From: a bacterium
GTDB taxonomy: Bacteria; Ratteibacteria; UBA8468; B48-G9; JAFGKM01
Direction: 5' to 3'
NCBI GenBank assembly: GCA_029548585.1
Contig: JAKPNC010000094.1
Coordinates: 1 to 12,297, forward strand
DNA: 12,297 bases
Part shown: positions 1 to 5,798 of the stretch, one piece after another
Position numbering within the stretch: the first letter of the stretch is position 1
Layout: each line of letters opens with the position of its first letter
The notes under the pieces: model-generated
What the model saw: the letters and a program-made list of their open reading frames with translations, nothing else
The model's database searches: none
Told to the model about the DNA's origin: nothing
Translations under genes and position numbers: made by a program

Positions 1-455
1 CCGAGAGCGCCCTGGTTGGTATTGTGCCAGAGTCCGATAATCTCCGTCTGGCTTATTCCGTCTACCATTATAAGCCATTCGTAGTTCGAAGCGTTAAGGT
101 TTGTGTCAAGGAGCACGCCCCACCCGTAGGGTTGAAGGAAACCCTGTCCACCGCCTCCCGATGGGTCACTGTCAAGCCGAAGGCGGAAGTAGATATAGGT
201 GCCGTCGTTATATATAAAAGCCGCGACGTTATTTGAATCGGAAACTACATTTCTCGAACCGTTGGCATCGCTTATGGAATCCTGCAGGAGGATATTGTTC
301 CTATAAACAGGTATCCATTGGCCGCTGGTGGGCCATGCAAAAAGGTTTACGGGGAAGTGTATAATAAAAATAAGAAAAAATATTGCTGAAAGAGCCAATA
401 ATTCTGGAAAAGAAGCGGTCTTATCCGGGAACCTGTTTTTTATGGGAATCTCCAG
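1..455 (-). CDS. Secreted or surface protein, N-terminal part, non-ATG start, cut by window edge
   Basis: The frame is open on the minus strand from the stop at about 494-492 to base 1, and it has no ATG at its beginning. The best start is CTG at 455, seven bases after an AGG. TTG at 398 is the alternative. The N-terminus has a basic segment and then a hydrophobic run (ELLALSAIFFLIFIIHF), which fits a signal peptide or anchor. The mature part begins LFAWPTSGQW and includes AAFIYNDGTYIYFRLRLDS and a later GWGVLLDTN...YEWLIMVDG stretch. Such beta-rich segments resemble the start of large exported proteins in uncultured bacteria, sometimes followed by DUF11-like repeats; that likeness is from memory. 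Coding is clear from protein-like composition and the absence of stops. Function is unknown. It has its own strong promoter at 593-565 and is the last leftward gene seen. Confidence 0.65.
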   Translation of the reverse strand, partial: MEIPIKNRFPDKTASFPELLALSAIFFLIFIIHFPVNLFAWPTSGQWIPVYRNNILLQDSISDANGSRNVVSDSNNVAAFIYNDGTYIYFRLRLDSDPSGGGGQGFLQPYGWGVLLDTNLNASNYEWLIMVDGISQTEIIGLWHNTNQGAL

Positions 456-564
456 TATCTTGCCTGTTATAAATGGCCAGGTAGTTAAATTTTAAACCAT
501 ATCAGATAAATATCAATTATTTTATCGTCCCTTTTTGAATGCTTGCCTAAATATAGTGGGTGTA

Positions 565-593
565 ATTATAACAAAATTACAATTGGTTGTCAA
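565..593 (-). promoter_or_regulatory. Perfect consensus sigma70-type promoter
   Basis: On the minus strand TTGACA (593-588) and TATAAT (570-565) are separated by exactly 17 bases. Transcription should start near 558 and read into the leftward gene beginning at 455 or 398, giving an AT-rich leader of about 100 bases or more. The -35 box lies only 15 bases after the stop codon of the ABC ATPase gene, so this is a separate unit. No terminator hairpin is visible between the two. Confidence 0.75.
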
Positions 594-607
594 TAGAATT
601 CAGATTA

Positions 608-1390
608 TTATTTCCGTAGGCTTGATGGTATGCCGAATACGTGAGGTTTCCCCGAGAAGGGATTTTTGTAAACGAGTACCCGTGTCATATAAGAATTCTC
701 TATGTTCTGGTATGTAATAACCTCCTGAGGACTTCCGTGGCGCAATATCTTCCCATCCTTGAGAAGAATGAGTCTCTTGCAGTATTCTGACGCAAGGTTC
801 AGGTCGTGGAGAACCGCCACCACGGTAAGATCTTCGGAGTTGAGCTTGAGTATAGAGTCCATTATCCTGTAGGTATGACCTATATCGAGGTGAGACGTGG
901 GCTCGTCAAGCAGAAGCAAGCGGGGTTGCTGAATTATCGCCTGGGCAAGAAAGACCATCTGTTTCTCCCCCTGGGAAAGTTCTTCCATCCTTTTCTCTGA
1001 CAAGTGTTCAATTCCGAGGTTCCGGGCAGCCATGTTTATGATATGAAGATCCTTTTTGCCAAGTCCGGCGTACCGGCCGGCATGGGGAAACCTGCCCATG
1101 GTTATGAATTCCCTTACGTTGAAAGAAAAGCAAACCTCTGTGTCCGAAGGCATGTAAGCAACCTGCCGGGCGTACCTTTCAAGGCTGATTTCTTTCAGGT
1201 CTCTTCCTCCCATGCTCATGGCGCCGGAGGAAGGTGAGAGTATTTTTGACATGAGCTTCAGAAGAGTGCTTTTCCCGGATCCGTTGGGGCCTATTATCCC
1301 GACGAATTCTCCCGCGCGGATCTCTGCCGAAAGGTTCGATATGACGGGACCGGCGTTATATGAAAAGCTTATGTTTTCAATTCGCATCAT
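608..1390 (-). CDS. btuD: Cobalamin/iron-siderophore-type ABC transporter ATP-binding protein (BtuD/FecE-like)
   Basis: This 260-residue protein powers import by the adjacent FecCD-type permease at the inner face of the cytoplasmic membrane. Visible motifs are Walker A GPNGSGKST (34-42), ABC signature LSQGE (138-142), Walker B LLLLDEP (158-164), D-loop SHLD (166-169) and the H-loop histidine at 195 in VLHDLNLA. The usual Q-loop glutamine after the YxP motif appears to be Ser82 (AYMPSDTE). ATG 1390 lies three bases after the permease stop codon and downstream of AGGAGG; a second ATG follows directly. It is the last gene of the B12-riboswitch operon. Family membership alone cannot separate B12 from heme or siderophore; the riboswitch upstream argues for cobalamin. 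Confidence 0.9.
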   Translation of the reverse strand: MMRIENISFSYNAGPVISNLSAEIRAGEFVGIIGPNGSGKSTLLKLMSKILSPSSGAMSMGGRDLKEISLERYARQVAYMPSDTEVCFSFNVREFITMGRFPHAGRYAGLGKKDLHIINMAARNLGIEHLSEKRMEELSQGEKQMVFLAQAIIQQPRLLLLDEPTSHLDIGHTYRIMDSILKLNSEDLTVVAVLHDLNLASEYCKRLILLKDGKILRHGSPQEVITYQNIENSYMTRVLVYKNPFSGKPHVFGIPSSLRK

Positions 1391-1393
1391 TTG

Positions 1394-2353
1394 TCAGAAT
1401 TCCCTCCTGCCGCTTTTCAGGAGGATGGAAAGGAAGAAAATCCCCCCGGCAAAACCGGTTATGACCCCTACGGGCATCTCCACGGGCCTTATAAGAGTTC
1501 TTGCAGCCGTATCAGCGAGAAGGAGGAATATCCCTCCCGAGATGAAAGATACCGGGATTATCCTTCTCTGGGTTGATCCGAAGATGAACCTTGATACATG
1601 GGGCACTATCAGGCCGGCAAAGCCGATTATCCCCCCAAGGCTGACGCAAAGTCCAGTGATTACACAACATAGAAAGAATGCCGCTTTTTTTTCCATGTCC
1701 GTGTCAACGCCCATCGAGGCGGCCTTTTCTTCTCCCATGCTTATCATGTCGTAGACGTTTCCGGAAAACGCAAGGTGGACCGATATGACGGTTACAAGCA
1801 TGATTGCCGGTAAAAGAATCCCTGGCGGGAAGTAGGATATATCCCCTATGAGCCACATCAGGGTGGGCTGGAACCTGTCGTTCTTTACAATTGACAATAT
1901 GAAGAGAACGAGGGATGAGAATAGAAAGTTAAGGGCGACCCCGAGAAGGATGACCGTTGTATTTGAGAATCTTCTCTTTGAAGATGAGATGATTATGAGA
2001 ACGCTGCCAACGGCGCCGATGAAAGCAAAAAACGGGATAAGAGAAAGCTTTCCCATTATTACCCCGGCGCATATGCCCAGGGAGGCTCCTCCAGAGATCC
2101 CAAGGGTATAGCTCTCGGCAAGCGGGTTGCGAAGCAATGCCTGCAATACGCATCCGGATACGGCAAGTCCCGCTCCCGTAATGAAGGCTGCCGCCACCCT
2201 TGGAAGCCTTATCCTGAAGAGTATCACCTTGTCGAGTTCCGAGAGGGAAAATAGCCTGGACAGGGTAAAGGTTTCTGCTCCCAGGCAGATACCAAGGTAA
2301 ATGGATCCAAGGAAAAGGAGCATGAGAAGCGAGTACCTGGTCTTGATGTTCAT
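1394..2353 (-). CDS. btuC: FecCD-family ABC permease (BtuC-like)
   Basis: This polytopic permease of about 319 residues forms the membrane channel for cobalamin or a similar metal chelate. Family hallmarks are AGLAVSGCVLQALLRNPLAE near the N-terminus, LGISGGASLG after it, and GIIGFAGLIVPHVSRFIFG in the second half, which is the coupling-helix region that contacts the ATPase. About ten hydrophobic segments are visible, as expected for BtuC/FhuB/FecD. The frame extends upstream to ATG 2401, but ATG 2353 is preferred. It sits one base after the stop of the binding-protein gene, has GGAGAA seven bases upstream, and gives MNIKTRYSLLMLLFLGSIYLG, a normal first helix. Spacing of 1 and 3 bases to its neighbours indicates translational coupling. 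Confidence 0.9.
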   Translation of the reverse strand: MNIKTRYSLLMLLFLGSIYLGICLGAETFTLSRLFSLSELDKVILFRIRLPRVAAAFITGAGLAVSGCVLQALLRNPLAESYTLGISGGASLGICAGVIMGKLSLIPFFAFIGAVGSVLIIISSSKRRFSNTTVILLGVALNFLFSSLVLFILSIVKNDRFQPTLMWLIGDISYFPPGILLPAIMLVTVISVHLAFSGNVYDMISMGEEKAASMGVDTDMEKKAAFFLCCVITGLCVSLGGIIGFAGLIVPHVSRFIFGSTQRRIIPVSFISGGIFLLLADTAARTLIRPVEMPVGVITGFAGGIFFLSILLKSGRREF

Positions 2354-2354
2354 C

Positions 2355-3215
2355 TTATCTTTCTCCGTGAAGCTTCCAGGCAAGGATCTCCACAGAATCA
2401 ACGAACGTGTCCGGAGTTGGGCTGCCTATGACTGTATCATCCATCTCCCAGATATCCGAATCCCTGATGGGCCTTATTCCATGGAGCATTTCTCTTACCG
2501 GAACAGTTTCCTTTTCCATGCCCGTGAAGATGATGAATTCCGGATTTCTGCGGATCACTTCCTCTCTTGAACAGGCGAACCATTTCTTATCCACGCCGCC
2601 GAAGATGTTAATGCCCCCGGCGAAGGAGATGATCTCGTTTATATAGGTCTTGCCCCCCGTTGTGAAGAGGGGTTTGAACCCGAGTATGAAGAAGACCTTC
2701 TTCTTTTCCTTTGATTTTAACCCGGCCCTGAGCCTTTCCAGTTTCAATTTCCGCGACTCTATTATTTCCGCCGCTTTCCGGCCTGCGCCGAGTCTGTCTC
2801 CGAGAAGCTGGAAGTTTTTGCATATGTCCTCGAACGAATGGAGTTCCTCCAGCACGAGCGTCTTTATGCCGAGACGGTTGATTTCACGGATTGATTCGGG
2901 CCTGTTTCCTTCTTTTGAAGCTATGACGATGGCCGGTCTGAGAGAAACAATCTTCTCGATATTCGGGTCTATGAGGGTTCCTATTATTTCTTTTCCTTCC
3001 CTTCTCCGGGCGCTGTCATGTATTGTCAGTCCCACGATATTCTTTTCAAGACCGAGGAGAAAAAGGTTTTCCGTCACGTAAGGTCCCAGAGATATAATCC
3101 CTGAGTTAACGCCACCCTCCTGCTTCACAGGTTTTCTTCCAGGGGCTAACCTTGAAATCACGACTGATAAAGCCACTGCCAGGAGAAGGGATATTAAAAC
3201 CGCCTTTTTTTTCAC
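2355..3215 (-). CDS. btuF: Periplasmic substrate-binding protein of the B12/iron-chelate ABC importer (BtuF-like)
   Basis: This 286-residue protein of the Peripla_BP_2 (PF01497) family captures the ligand and delivers it to BtuCD. After a hydrophobic N-terminus (AVLISLLLAVALSVVISRLA) the mature part opens with IISLGPYVTENLFLLGL, close to the (R)IISLAPSVTE.LFALG signature of BtuF. It continues with IVGLTIHD, a KIVSLRPAIVIAS strand and a long linking helix (ELHSFEDICKNFQLLGDRLGAGRKAAEII). There is no lipobox cysteine, so it is either a free periplasmic protein or an N-terminally anchored one. The start is GTG at 3215, preceded by AGGGAGG at eight bases. A 69-base gap separates it from the pseudopilin gene, with no convincing promoter in it, so the riboswitch probably governs it too. 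Confidence 0.88.
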   Translation of the reverse strand: MKKKAVLISLLLAVALSVVISRLAPGRKPVKQEGGVNSGIISLGPYVTENLFLLGLEKNIVGLTIHDSARRREGKEIIGTLIDPNIEKIVSLRPAIVIASKEGNRPESIREINRLGIKTLVLEELHSFEDICKNFQLLGDRLGAGRKAAEIIESRKLKLERLRAGLKSKEKKKVFFILGFKPLFTTGGKTYINEIISFAGGINIFGGVDKKWFACSREEVIRRNPEFIIFTGMEKETVPVREMLHGIRPIRDSDIWEMDDTVIGSPTPDTFVDSVEILAWKLHGER

Positions 3216-3284
3216 CGGATACGCCTCCCTTTAGTGAGTTTGCTCTTTTCCACTGCCGGGGATTTAGGGGCTTGTGTTGAATTC

Positions 3285-4013
3285 TTAATCAAGCTCGTAC
3301 ATGCTGCCGTCATTCGAAAGGTCTCCCAGGTTCTTATCCGCCGGGCTTACGTTATACTTTGTTACGACGGATCTCACGCTTCCGTCAACAAAAGCAACGT
3401 TTGCGCTTCCCCCGTGCCGGAAGTGTACGTTGGCTCCTATCCAGGGGTAAGAAGGATCGTTTGGCCCCCTGAGGATATTATTTCCTTCAACCTTGCCCGT
3501 TAGAGTATTGAAGTATCCGCTGTCTGCAAGAAGAGCCGTATCCGAAGGCCTGCCGATCGCGGAAAGCGGAACAGGAAGGACAGGCACTGAGGCGCCGAGG
3601 TCTCCCCCGATGTAAGCGTTGTATCCGTAACCTGTGTAGGGCCTGTCACCTTCCTGGAGGAGGAAGGACGGGCACTGCCAGACTTCCCCGGAAGTGCAGT
3701 AGGAAGAGATAATTCCGCCCCTGGTCTTATCAGGGTTGACCTGCCATCCCTCGTATTCTATGTAGAAATCCCAGTTGTACTGCCAGCTCCAGTCTGATGC
3801 ATGATAATACGTGGGCGGGAAGTATTCTTTGTAGTCATTCGCATACATGAGGAAAGCGAGGGTCAGCTGTTTGAGGTTGTTCATGCATACCGATTTCCTT
3901 GCCTGCTCCCTCGCCCTTGACAGGGCAGGAAGAAGCATTGCTGCAAGGATCGCTATGATTGCTATTACCACGAGGAGTTCGATAAGCGTGAACCCTCTAT
4001 TTTTCCGGCACAT
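3285..4013 (-). CDS. Prepilin-like protein with H-X9-DG motif (type II secretion/type IV pilin-like)
   Basis: This 242-residue protein starts MCRKNRGFTLIELLVVIAI. That is a class III prepilin leader with cleavage expected after Gly7, the N-methylated Phe8 and the conserved Glu at +5 (Glu12), then a hydrophobic helix to about residue 30. ALSRAREQARKSVCMNNLKQL follows, typical of the DUF1559/GspH-like group. The C-terminal region has H200-X9-D210-G211 (HGGSANVAFVDG), the 'prepilin-type processing-associated H-X9-DG' signature. The globular part is rich in Tyr, Trp and Gly. ATG 4013 is chosen because it gives the exact leader and follows AAAGGAG; the frame upstream of it runs through riboswitch sequence and is not coding. 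It is the first gene after a B12 riboswitch and is followed by btuFCD. A role in capturing or presenting cobalamin at the surface is inference. Confidence 0.88.
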   Translation of the reverse strand: MCRKNRGFTLIELLVVIAIIAILAAMLLPALSRAREQARKSVCMNNLKQLTLAFLMYANDYKEYFPPTYYHASDWSWQYNWDFYIEYEGWQVNPDKTRGGIISSYCTSGEVWQCPSFLLQEGDRPYTGYGYNAYIGGDLGASVPVLPVPLSAIGRPSDTALLADSGYFNTLTGKVEGNNILRGPNDPSYPWIGANVHFRHGGSANVAFVDGSVRSVVTKYNVSPADKNLGDLSNDGSMYELD

Positions 4014-4035
4014 CCTTTCTCCTTTGCGGGAAAAT

Positions 4036-4061
4036 AAAAAACCCGCCGTTGAAGTGGCGGG
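4036..4061 (-). terminator. Second intrinsic terminator-like hairpin in the B12 leader
   Basis: On the minus strand CCCGCC (4061-4056), an eight-base loop and GGCGGG (4047-4042) are followed by six T. This has the form of a Rho-independent terminator. It ends only about 23 bases before the pseudopilin start codon and lies downstream of another terminator. The 3' arm (GCGGG 4046-4042) can also pair with CCCGC at 4030-4026 just before the ribosome binding site, so the element may be switchable. Confidence 0.7.
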
Positions 4062-4084
4062 CTGCACCCTGTTAGCCTGGTCAC

Positions 4085-4122
4085 AAAAAAAAATACCCTT
4101 TCCCGTTATCCCGCGGGAAAAG
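4085..4122 (-). terminator. Intrinsic terminator, likely expression platform of the cobalamin riboswitch
   Basis: On the minus strand CTTTTCCCG (4122-4114) pairs with CGGGAAAGG (4105-4097) across an eight-base loop, with one G-U pair. GTA and nine T (4093-4085) follow. It begins 11 bases after the 3' P1 arm of the aptamer. This is the usual place for a termination-type expression platform, where bound cobalamin lets the hairpin form and shuts off the operon. Confidence 0.85.
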
Positions 4123-4133
4123 TCAGCACCACT

Positions 4134-4291
4134 CTCAGAGCAGGTCTTCTGACTATGGGCTTTAAATCTACTCTCCTGTCTTCCCGTCTCCTGATGATTC
4201 GGACAGTGACACTGGATTTCGTATGCCCTTACAGCGCCGGGAGCGTGGCTTTGAAAGCACTTCCCTATCAAGCCTTTTCAGGCACTCTGAG
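4134..4291 (-). promoter_or_regulatory. Cobalamin (adenosylcobalamin-type) riboswitch aptamer
   Basis: Read on the minus strand, the leader has the conserved B12-element order. P1 5' arm CTCAGAG (4291-4285) is followed by GCC...GGC and TTGATAGGGAA (4271-4261). Then come CCCGGCGCTGTAA, TGTCACTG (canonical GCCACUG, 4211-4204), GACGGGAAG (4188-4180) and the B12 box AGTCAGAAGACCTGC (4154-4140). The P1 3' arm CTCTGAG (4140-4134) is an exact complement of the 5' arm. Known members sense cobalamin and repress B12 uptake or synthesis genes. The genes that follow are a pseudopilin and btuFCD, which supports B12 as the substrate of this ABC importer. Identification is by sequence pattern, not a covariance model. 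Confidence 0.93.
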
Positions 4292-4316
4292 TTTCTTTAT
4301 TGTTTACGATCAAAAT

Positions 4317-4345
4317 ATTTTATACCGGGATTATAAAAGTGTCAA
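4317..4345 (-). promoter_or_regulatory. Sigma70-type promoter for the riboswitch operon
   Basis: On the minus strand TTGACA (4345-4340), a 17-base spacer and TAAAAT (4322-4317) predict a start near 4310, about 20 bases before the P1 arm of the cobalamin aptamer. It lies between the aminotransferase stop codon (4360-4358) and the aptamer. No terminator separates it from the aminotransferase gene, so some readthrough into the leader is possible. Confidence 0.75.
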
Positions 4346-4357
4346 TCCCATTTTTTC

Positions 4358-5614
4358 TTACCTTCTGCCGGCTACCAGGGAAGCTATCTTTCTTATATCT
4401 GCAGAAGTCCAGTTTTCTTCTACGTTTATGTTTACAACCCTTCCGAGGATTTCGAGGGTGGCGGTACACATGTCCTGGCTGTACTCCGGAAGTCCGCCCT
4501 TGTAATGAGGGCAGGTGAAAGGGCATCCTTCATCCGTGGGTGTCTTCTTCTGGATGATGTGTTCCCAGAACTTGTATATGTGCCAGTCCCTGACTGTCTG
4601 GTCGTATATCCCCCCGGCCGGTACACCCTTTTTCTTCAGCTCCAGTATCTTCTTTTTTGCCTCGGCTCCGTTGTCTGCCAGCAATATGAGGCCGGTGGAG
4701 CAGTCTCCGGCGGTATCGTTTACGGGGGCAAGACTTAAGGTCCCTGGCCTGTTTTTAATCTCTTCCGACAGGAGATTCTTTCTTTTCTTCAGCGCCGAAA
4801 GGTAAGAGCCGAGCCTTCTGAGCTGGACGAGGGCTATGGCACCCTGGATCTGGCTCATCCTGTAATTTTCTCCGCAGAAAAGTTCTCCGGGCATCCTTTC
4901 TCTTTCGTACCTGTTTGGCCTCCAGCATGCCGCAGTATCGTGCCAGCTCTGCGCCCTGATGTATGTCTTTTCGTTATCGGTTATAAGCATTCCTCCTTCG
5001 CCGCTGGCTATTATCTTGTATGCGTCGAAGCTGAAGCATCCCGCGTCTCCGAAGGTTCCGAGCATCTTACCCCTGTAAGTCCCCCCTGCGGCCTGTGCAA
5101 CGTCTTCTATGACCTTAAGACCGTGTTTCCTGGAAATTTTCATAATGGCGCCCATGTTACAGGGGAGCCCTCTCATGTGAACGGGAAGTATCGCCCTTGT
5201 GCGGGGCGTGATCTTCTTCTCAATGTCGAGGGGATCTATGGTCAGTGTTTCGTCGATTTCGGCTATCACGGGAACGGCCCTGGCAACGACTATTGCGGAA
5301 GCGCTTGCAAAAAATGTGTATGCCGGGACTATTACTTCGTCCCCGGGACCTATGCCGCAGGCAACGAGAGCCGTTATCAGCGAGGATGTCCCCGAGTTTA
5401 CTGCCAGTGCATACCTGGAGCCGAAACGGGAGGCGAAATTCCTTTCAAGTTTCGAAACCTTGTCCTTTTTCTTATCGGGGCAATAATACCTGAAGAGGTG
5501 GGCTGGTTTGCCTTCGCCGGCCCTGTCTATTATCTCCGACAGCTTCCTCTTAACTTCGGGTTTGAAGTTCCAGAGGTCGATGATTTCCTTAAGCTCCCTG
5601 TTTGTCATTTTCAT
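4358..5614 (-). CDS. DegT/DnrJ/EryC1/StrS family PLP-dependent aminotransferase
   Basis: This 418-residue fold-type I aminotransferase belongs to the family that aminates keto-sugars and related cyclitols, usually using Glu or Gln. Visible features are NSGTSSL (73-79, cofactor phosphate region), GPGDEVIVPAYTFFAS (89-104), IEDVAQAAGG (169-178) with the PLP-pyridine Asp171 and Gln174, and Schiff-base Lys200 in FSFDAYK. They are followed by SGEGGMLITDN (204-214) and FCGENYRMSQIQGA (246-259). Length is normal for the family. ATG 5614 follows GGAG at seven bases. The gene has its own promoter at 5687-5659 and no sugar-pathway neighbours in the window, so the substrate cannot be assigned. A sugar-nucleotide, cyclitol or surface-glycan role is the generic expectation. 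Confidence 0.9.
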   Translation of the reverse strand: MKMTNRELKEIIDLWNFKPEVKRKLSEIIDRAGEGKPAHLFRYYCPDKKKDKVSKLERNFASRFGSRYALAVNSGTSSLITALVACGIGPGDEVIVPAYTFFASASAIVVARAVPVIAEIDETLTIDPLDIEKKITPRTRAILPVHMRGLPCNMGAIMKISRKHGLKVIEDVAQAAGGTYRGKMLGTFGDAGCFSFDAYKIIASGEGGMLITDNEKTYIRAQSWHDTAACWRPNRYERERMPGELFCGENYRMSQIQGAIALVQLRRLGSYLSALKKRKNLLSEEIKNRPGTLSLAPVNDTAGDCSTGLILLADNGAEAKKKILELKKKGVPAGGIYDQTVRDWHIYKFWEHIIQKKTPTDEGCPFTCPHYKGGLPEYSQDMCTATLEILGRVVNINVEENWTSADIRKIASLVAGRR

Positions 5615-5658
5615 TTCAGATCTCCGTTTTGGGTAAGGGATTTCCGTCTTTCGAATAC

Positions 5659-5687
5659 ATTGTAGCTTCCCTTGACAAGAGTGTCAA
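5659..5687 (-). promoter_or_regulatory. Sigma70-type promoter for the aminotransferase gene, -35 within a palindrome
   Basis: On the minus strand TTGACA (5687-5682), a 17-base spacer and TACAAT (5664-5659) predict a start near 5652 and a leader of about 38 bases to ATG 5614. The -35 box is one arm of the perfect inverted repeat TTGACA-AGAG-TGTCAA at 5672-5687, a plausible operator position. Confidence 0.75.
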
Positions 5688-5691
5688 TCCA

Positions 5692-5708
5692 CCTGCCGTG
5701 CAGGCAGG
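5692..5708. repeat. Short inverted repeat between the divergent promoters
   Basis: CCTGCC (5692-5697) and GGCAGG (5703-5708) are perfect complements across a five-base centre. The repeat lies just upstream of the -35 box of the leftward aminotransferase promoter. Its position suits a regulator-binding site, but there is no direct proof and it is short enough to be chance. Confidence 0.35.
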
Positions 5709-5754
5709 AAATAAGGAGGCCCGTACCCTTGCTCCCTGCAGATTTTAAATATTT

Positions 5755-5782
5755 TTGACAAGAGTCCGAGTTTGAGTAAAAT
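5755..5782 (+). promoter_or_regulatory. Sigma70-type promoter for glyQ
   Basis: TTGACA (5755-5760), a 16-base spacer and TAAAAT (5777-5782) predict transcription from about 5789. That leaves only about 10 bases before ATG 5799, so the mRNA would have a very short leader, or translation would begin at ATG 5811. The first 11 bases (TTGACAAGAGT) also occur at 5672-5682, within the divergent promoter. Confidence 0.6.
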
Positions 5783-5798
5783 ATTCCGGAAGGTAAAC

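Noticed and set aside
490..560. Possible c-di-GMP (GEMM) riboswitch in the leader of the leftward edge gene, suggested by GGCAA and GGGACG fragments
   Set aside because: Only scattered short matches are present. The conserved tetraloop-receptor pattern and the second stem are missing.
2354..2401. Earlier permease start at ATG 2401
   Set aside because: It would overlap the binding-protein gene by 47 bases and add a polar segment before the first helix. ATG 2353 has a good ribosome binding site one base after the upstream stop.
4014..4271. Upstream extension of the pseudopilin gene to ATG 4271 (86 extra residues)
   Set aside because: That segment is the cobalamin aptamer plus both terminators. 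The true start at 4013 has a Shine-Dalgarno sequence and an exact prepilin leader.
5665..5798. T-box or other leader control upstream of glyQ
   Set aside because: No T-box sequence or specifier stem is visible, and the predicted leader after the promoter is only about 10 bases long.
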